The notes beneath the pieces were generated by a model. It was not told the origin of the DNA. It did no database searches and saw only the letters and a list, made by a program, of their open reading frames with translations. From positions 1 to 5,742 of the forward strand of contig JAFPCE010000193.1 in the NCBI GenBank assembly GCA_017390245.1: a DNA stretch of 5,742 bases, given 5' to 3'. Of the stretch, positions 1 to 5,338 are shown piece by piece. The translations under genes and the position numbers were made by a program. Position 1 is the first letter of the stretch, and each line of letters starts with the position of its first letter. The stretch comes from Selenomonadaceae bacterium. Lineage in GTDB: Bacteria; Bacillota; Negativicutes; Selenomonadales; Selenomonadaceae.

Positions 1-834
1 AATAGTAAAGGATACACGGCTGGAGGCAGCTGGTGGCTGGAAGCTTACTGCTAGAAGAGCATCACTTACAGTAGTGGCAGCCCGCATGGATTGCATATAA
101 CGAACCTCGCTGCCATCCTCAATCAGGGTGTTGATGCTGGCTGGATGGCCATTGACCTCCAGGGAAATAGAAGCAGATGGAATCTTATGTTCCTGGCCTT
201 CGTAGTAGATAACCAGAGAGGCATCAAGCTCAGACACATTTAACACATCACCAAGCTTTGGCAGGTCTGGAGCAGTATATTCAATATAATCCCCCTTATG
301 TACCTCTGTGGAAAGAGGTGCTTCATTGTCGTTAAGGAGAATGTGAGGAGAAATAGTGTACTTAGAATCCTTGCCGTTTAAGGTGTAGAGCACCTTTTTG
401 CCCATTGGAGGCAGGCCTGCAGCCTGCAGGACCTCACCTAAGCTTCTGGTATCAGTGCTGGTGACAATATCGTTATCCAGTAAGAGCTGGCCAGGCTTTG
501 CTGGCTGGTCATTAATGGTAAACTGGGCGGCAATCTGGGTTTCTGTGCCGTTGATGTACACATTGAAGGACGGCGGAATTTCCATAACATCCTCCAGGGT
601 TACCTCAGGGGTAGTGCCGTTTTCTCCTGGTGTTACCTCAATGTGGCTGTCAGCATGAATCGGGGTGTCCAGGTTAGCTGGATGGCCGTCAACAGTAAGC
701 CGTGCCATAGTGCCCATAGTGCCAGGGATAAATTTGTTTTCACCGTTAATGGTAAGCATTGCGCCAAGGCCAGGGCGGCCGTTGAGCTTCTTTAACTGGA
801 TGCCAGCATTTAAAAGGGCATCAGACACTGTTAA
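1..834 (-). repeat. Five tandem ~52-78 residue modules in the FtsA-like protein, probably beta-grasp-like
   Basis: Protein-level repeats start near residues 457, 534, 586, 648 and 710. Each begins with a short amphipathic helix signature (TVSDALLNAG, TLEDVMEI, SLGEVLQAAG, KLGDVLNVSE, TVSDALLAVS). It continues with a strand ending in an NG-type turn (LTING, VYING, YTLNG, IYYEG, then SFTI cut by the edge). Copies 1-4 then have a strand pair of the form VNGHPAxxxTxIxDGSxIEY, seen at 504, 563, 623 and 683. The order helix, strand, NG turn, strand, (D)GDxIE resembles the end of ThiS/MoaD-like beta-grasp domains. That fold assignment is inference from pattern only. The fifth copy is truncated by the window end. 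Confidence 0.7.
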
Positions 835-2202
835 ATCACGGAAGTTGAAAAGGCTGTATTCCTGGTTATTGACATATATCTTCAGGAAATGCAGGGTATT
901 AATGGAGGCAATCTTCAAGATACCCAATGGAGTAACTGCGTCTGGCAGCTTCAGCTCCTCAGGAATATCCAGGATGCCGTCAATTTTCTCTGGATGGCGT
1001 ACAGCTACACGGCCTGCTGGCAGGTCCAGAACCTTGGCAACGTATTTGCTGAGGTTAGGAGTCAGAGCACCGCCACCAACCAGAATAATAGCCTGTGGTG
1101 ATTCATTGCCATTTAATTCCATAATCTGCTTGGCAATGGCATTGGCTAAGTTTTCTACATTAGGCATAATCGGATCCAGCACTTCTGCTGCTGTCATATT
1201 GTATTCCATGCCTAAGATATCATTGAAGGTTACGTCATTGCCTAAAGCTGCTTCACGCTTAATGTTTTCAGCAACGTTAAAGTCCAGCAGGAACTGCTGG
1301 GAAATGGCTTCAGTGATTTCATCGCCAGCCTGTGGCACCATGCCGTAGGCAATAACAGAACCATTTTTGGTAATGGCTACGTCGGAGGTGCCAGCGCCAA
1401 TATCTACCAGCACCAGATTTAAATGGCGCATGGTAGGAGGAATCAGTACGTTAATAGCGGCAATTGGCTCTAAGGTCAGGGCGTGCATATTCAGCTTGGT
1501 GGTCTGCAGTGCTGACTGCATGGAATCAATAACCTGACGAGGCAGGAAGGTGGCAATAACTGTAGCTGTAGCTACCTTGCCTCTCTGGCCTACCAGCGTT
1601 TTTAAATCACTGCCGTCTAAGGTATATTTGATGGTACTGTAGCCTACGCAATAATATTTGGTAGGATCATCAATGGCATCAGAAGAAGCCAGCTTGCTCT
1701 GGGCAGCCTGTACACCGGCAAAGTCCAGGGAACGCTCCTGCTCCGCAGTAATAATGCCGCTGATTTCCATATCAGCAGAGGCGGTCATAGTATAAAGTGC
1801 GCGGCCTGCAGCAGCTACTGCAGCACTTTTTAACGGGCCGGTTTTTTTTGCCAGTGCTTTTTTGACGTTTTCAATAACAGCAGCAACCTGCGGTACATCG
1901 TGAATCTGGCCATCCAGCATGGCACGGGTTTTGTGCTCCTGGCGCTCAGTAGCAATAATCTTCAGACCATTAGTCTCTTTTTCCGCAACGATACCGATAA
2001 CACTGCGGGTACCGATATCCAGGGCAAAGATGCGTTCCTTGCGTTTAGCAGTTTCACTGGATTTGGCAGTTTTTTTGCTGGTTCTTTTACCTGTTTTACC
2101 AGTAGTGCTGCGGCGGGTATATTTCCGCTTAGGAGCAGCAGTTTCTTCTGCTGGTACAGCTTCTGCAGCTGAAGTTTCCTGGTTTAAACGAGTATCTTCC
2201 AT
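1..2202 (-). CDS. FtsA-domain actin-fold ATPase with C-terminal tandem repeats (3' end beyond window)
   Basis: The reverse strand encodes 734 uninterrupted codons from the ATG at 2202 to the window edge with no stop, so the C-terminus is missing. Residues 1-56 are a low-complexity tail; 23-56 are rich in Lys, Arg, Thr and Ser. The actin/FtsA ATPase fold follows: phosphate-1 motif LDIGTRS at 61-67, an FtsA-type 1C (SHS2) region at roughly 85-220, phosphate-2 motif DIGAGTSD at 267-274, and adenosine motif ILVGGGAL at 373-380. These motifs and their spacing identify the FtsA/PilM/MreB superfamily, with FtsA closest. FtsA of about 420 residues would end near residue 440, but this protein continues for at least 295 more as about five tandem repeats (see the separate entry). 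The start is set by an AGGAG site 7 bases upstream. Classical FtsA tethers FtsZ to the membrane by a C-terminal amphipathic helix; that end is not visible. No ftsZ or ftsQ lies nearby, so I infer a paralogous or accessory FtsA-like protein rather than the canonical divisome FtsA. Confidence 0.9.
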   Translation of the reverse strand, partial: MEDTRLNQETSAAEAVPAEETAAPKRKYTRRSTTGKTGKRTSKKTAKSSETAKRKERIFALDIGTRSVIGIVAEKETNGLKIIATERQEHKTRAMLDGQIHDVPQVAAVIENVKKALAKKTGPLKSAAVAAAGRALYTMTASADMEISGIITAEQERSLDFAGVQAAQSKLASSDAIDDPTKYYCVGYSTIKYTLDGSDLKTLVGQRGKVATATVIATFLPRQVIDSMQSALQTTKLNMHALTLEPIAAINVLIPPTMRHLNLVLVDIGAGTSDVAITKNGSVIAYGMVPQAGDEITEAISQQFLLDFNVAENIKREAALGNDVTFNDILGMEYNMTAAEVLDPIMPNVENLANAIAKQIMELNGNESPQAIILVGGGALTPNLSKYVAKVLDLPAGRVAVRHPEKIDGILDIPEELKLPDAVTPLGILKIASINTLHFLKIYVNNQEYSLFNFRDLTVSDALLNAGIQLKKLNGRPGLGAMLTINGENKFIPGTMGTMARLTVDGHPANLDTPIHADSHIEVTPGENGTTPEVTLEDVMEIPPSFNVYINGTETQIAAQFTINDQPAKPGQLLLDNDIVTSTDTRSLGEVLQAAGLPPMGKKVLYTLNGKDSKYTISPHILLNDNEAPLSTEVHKGDYIEYTAPDLPKLGDVLNVSELDASLVIYYEGQEHKIPSASISLEVNGHPASINTLIEDGSEVRYMQSMRAATTVSDALLAVSFQPPAASSRVSFTI

Positions 2203-2208
2203 GTGGGT

Positions 2209-2216
2209 TCTCCTTC
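2209..2216 (-). promoter_or_regulatory. Ribosome binding site of the FtsA-like gene
   Basis: Read on the minus strand, AGAAGGAGAAC precedes the ATG at 2202 with 7 bases between GGAG and the start. It is a near-ideal Shine-Dalgarno sequence and fixes this start. Confidence 0.8.
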
Positions 2217-2380
2217 TTTTTTAATATATAAAAAGGTTTATTTGGATTTTTATAGAATATAAATAATATATACATTTTTCTAGCTACAAAATTCTTTAGT
2301 AACTTATTTAATATTATATACGATTAGAGATAATTTTGCACATTTTACAGGGCCCAGAGAAAGGTTTGGGGGCTCATAAC

Positions 2381-2386
2381 AGGAGA
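2381..2386 (+). promoter_or_regulatory. Ribosome binding site deciding the DAK2 gene start
   Basis: AGGAGA lies 6 bases before the ATG at 2393. The longer reading from the ATG at 2336 has no Shine-Dalgarno sequence, and its 19 extra residues show no resemblance to the DAK2 family, so 2393 is preferred. Confidence 0.75.
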
Positions 2387-2392
2387 CAATTT

Positions 2393-3685
2393 ATGATAGA
2401 AAATACAGAGACAATCAGTGGCAGCGATTATAAGCGCATGGTTATAGGTGCTTACAGTGAATTTCTCTTGGAATATGAAAATATAAACAGCATCAAAAAA
2501 ACTGGCAAATTTTTTTACTGTGGTGAACCGGGGACAGATGTGCTCCGGACCATGGGTGCTGCTGTGATGCCCTTAACTGAGGCTGTCAACGAAAGCATTG
2601 GCGGGCTGGCCAGACGTGTGGCAGATGCTTCAGTTTTAGGTGCCAGAGGCAATGCTGGCGTGATTTTGTCACAGATTTTCCGCGGTCTGGCCAAGGGGCT
2701 GGCAGGCAAGTATACTGCTACCTCACAGGAATTTGGCAAGGCATTCCAGTATGGCATTCTCTATGCCCAGCGGGCTGTGCCAGAGCAGAAAAACCGGCCA
2801 ATTATCGTGGCATCGAAAATCGTGGCTAAGGGTGCATTTAATGCCGTCAAAGCAAACTTATCCATTGAGGAAATTTTGCGGGCAGCAGTGCAGGCCAGCC
2901 GGGACAGCTTCTCTGATAAGCGGGATTCTGGTGAAATGATCATGCAGGTATTTCTTGATGGCTGCTTAAAGGGCTTGCTGGGCAATTTTGTATCACCGCT
3001 TTTGAATTTTACCAACAGAGCGGCCAGCAATCTGAAGCTGCGGGATGAGGATAATTTTGTAAGTCCCCTGCAGGATAAGGTGCATCCGTATTGTGTGTCC
3101 TTTTTAGTGGCCAATACCAAGCTTTCTACAGAGCTGATTGAAAAGGAGCTGCAGGCTATCGGCAATTTTGTGGTGGTGGAAAAGCGCCACAAGGCTGTGT
3201 TTATCCATCTCCATTCAGATCATCCAGGCAAGGCTCTGGAGCTGGCGGTGGCCTGGGGGCATATTGGGGAAATTCATATCAATATCATGGCAGAGCCTCA
3301 TGCCATGGCTATGGTGCAGCAGTCCTTCATTATGCCACTGGCCTTGATGACGGTGGCCAGCAATGCTGAACAGGTACAGAAGCTGCAGGATGCCGGTGCC
3401 ATGGTTATCGTGGATGGCAGTGATGAGTCTGGACCATCTGTAGAGGAAATAGTCAATGCGGCTCATAGCGATATAGCCAACAAATACATTCTGCTGACAG
3501 ATACAGAGCATCTGCGTCTGGTAATGCACCAGGCTAAGCGGATTTTAGGTGACAGGGTCAGCGTTGTGGTGGCAGATGATGAAGAGGAGCAGCTGCAGGC
3601 TGTGCGAGCATTCTTCCCAGAGGATTCCATGGAGGAAAACTGTCAGAGGATGCAGGCTGCTATTGAGCTTATCAGCAAGGAGTAA
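2393..3685 (+). CDS. DAK2-domain protein, divergent FakA/YloV-like, probable pseudokinase
   Basis: This 430-residue protein is shorter than typical FakA/YloV (about 550). FakA binds ATP through its N-terminal DAK2 domain and phosphorylates fatty acids held by a FakB (DegV-family) partner in the cytoplasm. Family marks seen here: GARGNAGVILSQ at 83-94, a near-perfect match to the GARGNSGVILSQ element; LDGCLKGL at 188-195, where the family has VDAGGQGL; IHLHSDHPG at 271-279, matching the VHVHTDxPG element of the middle domain; and a C-terminal Rossmann-like region from about 315 to 430. The metal-binding stretch, usually PVPDGDTGTNM, reads FYCGEPGTDVL here (residues 41-51), so the key aspartates are replaced. 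The C-terminal GGQTMNPS and LPNN elements read DGSDESGPS and LTDT. I infer a non-catalytic or altered paralogue; a canonical FakA elsewhere in the genome would be expected. No degV/fakB gene is adjacent. The 3' end converges on the structured RNA gene downstream. Confidence 0.85.
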   Translation: MIENTETISGSDYKRMVIGAYSEFLLEYENINSIKKTGKFFYCGEPGTDVLRTMGAAVMPLTEAVNESIGGLARRVADASVLGARGNAGVILSQIFRGLAKGLAGKYTATSQEFGKAFQYGILYAQRAVPEQKNRPIIVASKIVAKGAFNAVKANLSIEEILRAAVQASRDSFSDKRDSGEMIMQVFLDGCLKGLLGNFVSPLLNFTNRAASNLKLRDEDNFVSPLQDKVHPYCVSFLVANTKLSTELIEKELQAIGNFVVVEKRHKAVFIHLHSDHPGKALELAVAWGHIGEIHINIMAEPHAMAMVQQSFIMPLALMTVASNAEQVQKLQDAGAMVIVDGSDESGPSVEEIVNAAHSDIANKYILLTDTEHLRLVMHQAKRILGDRVSVVVADDEEEQLQAVRAFFPEDSMEENCQRMQAAIELISKE

Positions 3686-3760
3686 AATAAGGGATAAATC
3701 AAGGAAGAAAAGCTGCTTTACAGTAAGTATAAGCAAAAAATATAATTACTTTTGGGCAAC

Positions 3761-3790
3761 AGAAAAGGGAGCTATCCGAAGATAGCTCCC
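3761..3790 (-). terminator. Intrinsic terminator of the structured RNA
   Basis: On the minus strand GGGAGCUAUC pairs perfectly with GAUAGCUCCC (10 bp, 3790-3767) around a stable UUCG loop, and is followed by UUUUCU. On the plus strand the same hairpin has a CGAA loop and no U-run after it, so it serves mainly the minus-strand RNA, though it also faces the end of the DAK2 transcript. Confidence 0.85.
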
Positions 3791-3977
3791 TCTTGAAGTG
3801 GGTTCCAAAATGCCGTCGACCAACAGGTCTAACCTGCGATTGCAGGTGGGTACCCTCAGATCTGCTTTTGTTCCTCGCTCAAGGCGCTACAACAGCCACA
3901 GTACAATTTGAGTTCCCGTATAAAAAGAGTAGGCCAGACAATGAAAGAATAACGCACACTCTAGAAGTTCCCTCTTT
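3763..3977 (-). ncRNA. ssrS: Structured small RNA, candidate 6S RNA (SsrS)
   Basis: Reading the minus strand from the predicted start (A at 3977), about 187 bases precede the terminator stem, within the usual 6S length of 180-200 nt. A long-range closing stem joins 3976-3952 with 3816-3796: AAG/CUU, GGG/CCC, then UUCUAGAGUGU/ACGGC-side pairs, about 20 pairs in all with one mismatch, one 3-base bulge, one 1-base bulge and several G-U pairs. Inside is a loose 5' strand (3951-3939). An apical arm follows with UCUG/CAGA (3938-3935 with 3864-3861), CUUUU/AAAAG (3927-3923 with 3869-3865) and CUCAA/UUGAG (3912-3908 with 3882-3878). Two hairpins sit on the 3' side of the bubble: ACCUGC-AAUC-GCAGGU (3847-3832) and GACC-UGUU-GGUC (3829-3818). 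A closing stem, an open bubble with 3'-side hairpin and a bulged apical arm is the 6S architecture. 6S RNA mimics an open promoter and sequesters housekeeping RNA polymerase in stationary phase. The 6S identity rests on shape, size and free-standing position, not on a remembered sequence match; an unnamed sRNA is the alternative. Confidence 0.62.
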
Positions 3978-3983
3978 AGGCAT

Positions 3984-4012
3984 ATATTAGCACAATATTT
4001 TGTATGATACAA
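3984..4012 (-). promoter_or_regulatory. Extended -10 promoter of the structured RNA
   Basis: Read on the minus strand, TTGTAT (4012-4007) is separated by exactly 17 bases from TAATAT (3989-3984), and TGC directly before the -10 box makes it an extended -10 element. The predicted start is the A at 3977. A second candidate -35, TTGTCA at 4022-4017, pairs with AATATT at 3999-3994. Confidence 0.7.
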
Positions 4013-4065
4013 GTCTTGACAAAAGGGGAAAAATGTAGTTCAGGTCATTTTTTTGATGATTTTTT

Positions 4066-4087
4066 GCAAATGAATACAGCCATTTGC
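4066..4087. repeat. 7-bp perfect inverted repeat with 8-base spacer
   Basis: GCAAATG (4066-4072) and CATTTGC (4081-4087) flank AATACAGC. The T-run lies before the hairpin on the plus strand and becomes an A-run after it on the minus strand, so it is not a terminator in either direction. It lies between the RNA promoter and the DUF3846 promoter and could be an operator; function unknown. Confidence 0.45.
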
Positions 4088-4123
4088 CAGACTAGCCTTA
4101 ACCAGGAAAAATACATTGTTTCT

Positions 4124-4148
4124 TTTCCAGAGGGTTTTCATGTATAAT
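4124..4148 (+). promoter_or_regulatory. Promoter of the DUF3846-like gene
   Basis: A perfect TATAAT is at 4143-4148, 37 bases before the start codon. The -35 match is poor (a TTTCTT/TTCTTT-like box 17-18 bases upstream), which suggests a weak or activated promoter. Confidence 0.55.
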
Positions 4149-4172
4149 AGGATGATGTTAAAGCAAATTTCC

Positions 4173-4178
4173 AGGGGG
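4173..4178 (+). promoter_or_regulatory. Ribosome binding site of the DUF3846-like gene
   Basis: AGGGGG lies 7 bases before the ATG at 4186. It favours this start over the internal ATG at 4204, even though the conserved domain begins near that second methionine (MRAILIEPGK). Confidence 0.65.
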
Positions 4179-4185
4179 ATAATCA

Positions 4186-4794
4186 ATGAAGCAGGAAAGA
4201 TTAATGCGTGCAATTTTAATAGAGCCAGGCAAGGAGCCGTCCATTTGCAGGCTGCCAGCTGACCATGGCAGACACGAGGAAGCTATTCAGGATTTGCTGG
4301 AGGGCAATTATGGTTCTGTAGAATTTTTTGAGATACAGCCGGGGATTTCCCTGTTTATCCTGGTTAATGACCTGGCAGCTGTACTGGGCATGAAGCCTAA
4401 CCGCCGTTTTCCAGCGCCGGATGATAAGCAGATTATCTGGGGCAAGGCTATTTTCATTGCAGCCTATAATGGCGCTGATGAATCTCAGGAAGGGACACTG
4501 GATATGTCTGAGGAAACATGTCTCATGTTTATTGAACAGATTAAGCTGCATTTTCCTATGTGTACCGGACAGGAGGAGCCAGGACCGGAGGATACCTTGT
4601 ACTATGATGAGGATGAAAAAGGCAATCCAGTGCCATACCGCTGGCATGAAATATCTAATCCAGGCAACTTGCCACAGCCATTGCAGGCTGGGCGGGTGAA
4701 GTTCTACCGCATGGAAGTGATGGAGGTCATGGAGGTTAATGGCAGATACTTTAAAAAGCTGCCAGTATATACCTCTGATACCAAGCTGAACTAA
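4186..4794 (+). CDS. DUF3846-like protein of unknown function
   Basis: The product has 202 residues, no signal peptide and no membrane segment. Residues 7-125 fit the DUF3846 pattern as I recall it: an opening strand ILIEPGKEP (10-18), a short helix EEAIQDLLEG, the strand SVEFFEI, a central LFILVND (56-62), the small motif KPNRR (70-74), then IIWGKAIFIAAYN and a closing helix. DUF3846 proteins are common on plasmids and phages and in gut Firmicutes chromosomes and have no assigned reaction. The tail (126-202) is acidic and proline/glycine-rich, with DEDEKGNP near 141 and a MEVMEVMEV run at 176-184; I recognise no domain there. It is followed by a weak hairpin terminator and a new promoter, so it is probably transcribed alone. 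Confidence 0.72.
   Translation: MKQERLMRAILIEPGKEPSICRLPADHGRHEEAIQDLLEGNYGSVEFFEIQPGISLFILVNDLAAVLGMKPNRRFPAPDDKQIIWGKAIFIAAYNGADESQEGTLDMSEETCLMFIEQIKLHFPMCTGQEEPGPEDTLYYDEDEKGNPVPYRWHEISNPGNLPQPLQAGRVKFYRMEVMEVMEVNGRYFKKLPVYTSDTKLN
4711..4737 (+). repeat. Three tandem 9-base units (Met-Glu-Val) in the coding sequence
   Basis: ATGGAAGTG, ATGGAGGTC and ATGGAGGTT follow one another in frame near the end of the DUF3846-like gene. The units differ at synonymous positions, so this is either an old small duplication or selected protein sequence. It extends the strand FYRMEV by two copies. Confidence 0.6.
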
Positions 4795-4796
4795 AA

Positions 4797-4820
4797 TTAG
4801 TACTTAGTGCTAAATTTTTC
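4797..4820 (+). terminator. Weak intrinsic terminator after the DUF3846-like gene
   Basis: UUAGUAC pairs with GUGCUAA (7 bp with one U-G pair) around a UUA loop, followed by AUUUUUC, starting 2 bases past the stop codon. The stem is AU-rich, so termination may be partial. Confidence 0.55.
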
Positions 4821-4850
4821 TCGACAAAAATATTTTAGATAAAGTATAAT
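4821..4850 (+). promoter_or_regulatory. Sigma-70 type promoter of the 105-residue gene
   Basis: TCGACA (4821-4826, one mismatch to TTGACA) and a perfect TATAAT (4845-4850) are 18 bases apart. This is the best housekeeping-type promoter on the plus strand of the window. It gives a leader of about 30 bases before the start at 4888. Confidence 0.72.
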
Positions 4851-4887
4851 AAGCATATATTGTATAAAGTGCAAAGGAGTATTTGTC

Positions 4888-5205
4888 ATGAGTGATAAGA
4901 TATATAGTGTGGCAGTCAGCTGCCGCAATTCTATTGGCTGGATAGAGTTTGATACAGAGGCACATACTGTGAAGGTCTGCCTGGATGATGAGAAGGCAGT
5001 GCAGGATGCAGAGAAGTTTTTAAGTGAAAAGCAGCGCATCAGCGTGCCACATGAGACCTTGAGGGATTTTTCTGAGGAGATTATTGACCCGCTGGCTGAC
5101 GTGGAAAGCTTTCAGCTGGCCCTTACCCGCCTGTGGGAGAACACTGAGGTCCATGTTGACTGGAGCCGTCCAGTAGATTATGTCAAGGCTCATCCTCATT
5201 ATTAA
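4888..5205 (+). CDS. Small hypothetical protein, 105 residues
   Basis: I do not recognise the family. The start is set by AAAGGAG at 4873-4879, 8 bases before the ATG. The protein is acidic and soluble-looking, with no signal peptide or membrane segment. Residues 4-33 look like three beta strands (KIYSVAV, IGWIEFD, HTVKVCL), with cysteines at 12 and 31. An amphipathic helix follows at about 34-49 (DEKAVQDAEKFLSEKQ), then a helical stretch from 55 to 85, and a final segment rich in Trp, His and Pro (VHVDWSRP to AHPHY). It has its own promoter and a strong terminator, so it is a monocistronic unit, which argues that it is a real and separately regulated gene. Confidence 0.75.
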   Translation: MSDKIYSVAVSCRNSIGWIEFDTEAHTVKVCLDDEKAVQDAEKFLSEKQRISVPHETLRDFSEEIIDPLADVESFQLALTRLWENTEVHVDWSRPVDYVKAHPHY

Positions 5206-5217
5206 TGGATTATGGAG

Positions 5218-5245
5218 ACCACTTGCCACTGGCAGGTGGTTTTTT
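5218..5245 (+). terminator. Strong intrinsic terminator after the 105-residue gene
   Basis: ACCACUUGCC pairs with GGCAGGUGGU (10 bp, one U-G pair) around an ACU loop, followed by UUUUU. It starts 12 bases after the stop codon at 5205. Confidence 0.88.
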
Positions 5246-5268
5246 GTTGCAATTTGTTAAATAGTTGT

Positions 5269-5296
5269 TTGTGATTTTTGCATAAATATTTATAAT
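5269..5296 (+). promoter_or_regulatory. Probable promoter of the ROK-family gene
   Basis: A perfect TATAAT is at 5291-5296 with TTGTGA (4 of 6 matches to the -35 consensus) 16 bases upstream at 5269-5274. A strong terminator lies just before it, so the ROK gene needs its own promoter. Confidence 0.58.
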
Positions 5297-5338
5297 ATTA
5301 CTAAGGATTTATAACTAATCAGATTGCAGGTGATGAAA

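Larger units (their letters stand above)
2203..2392. promoter_or_regulatory. AT-rich divergent intergenic region (promoters for both flanking genes)
   Basis: This 190-base gap separates two divergently read genes and must hold a start of transcription for each. It is very AT-rich between about 2217 and 2340. On the minus strand a perfect TATAAT is at 2318-2313, but no good -35 box lies 16-18 bases upstream of it. On the plus strand TATTAT/TATATA-like boxes occur at 2312-2320, again with poor -35 matches. The last 50 bases before the downstream gene are more GC-rich (GGGCCC at 2350-2355) and could form a leader. Exact promoters cannot be assigned by eye. Confidence 0.45.
3686..4185. other. 500-base stretch without protein gene: structured RNA plus promoters
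   Basis: The only long reading here (3793-3990, plus strand) lies within a strongly folded RNA on the opposite strand and has no ribosome binding site. Bases 3686-3760 are AT-rich spacer after the DAK2 gene with no clear plus-strand terminator. Bases 3761-3977 hold the minus-strand RNA, 3984-4012 its promoter, 4066-4087 a small inverted repeat, and 4124-4178 the promoter and ribosome binding site of the next gene. Confidence 0.7.

Noticed and set aside
398..1348. Plus-strand open readings of 86, 227 and 70 codons
   Set aside because: They lie opposite the FtsA-like gene, whose motifs are unmistakable; they lack good ribosome binding sites and recognisable domains.
2336..2392. Longer N-terminus for the DAK2 protein from ATG 2336
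   Set aside because: It has no Shine-Dalgarno sequence, and AGGAGA sits properly before the ATG at 2393.
2495..2539. A pair of compensating frameshifts at the A7 and T7 runs explaining the lost DGDTG motif
   Set aside because: I read the other frames across and after the runs; none restores a PVPDGDTG-like sequence, so the divergence looks real.
3767..3790. The GGGAGCTATC hairpin as a plus-strand terminator of the DAK2 gene
   Set aside because: It is followed by TCTTGAAG, not a T-run, on the plus strand; its U-tract and UUCG loop are on the minus strand.
3793..3990. 65-codon plus-strand reading as a small protein
   Set aside because: It overlaps the folded minus-strand RNA and its promoter almost exactly, has no ribosome binding site, and its sequence is explained by the RNA stems.
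4016..4021. Perfect TTGACA as a plus-strand -35 box
   Set aside because: No -10-like hexamer lies 16-18 bases downstream; the TATAAT of the next gene is over 120 bases away.
4216..4647. 143-codon minus-strand reading
   Set aside because: It is a shadow of the DUF3846-like gene, without ribosome binding site or domain.
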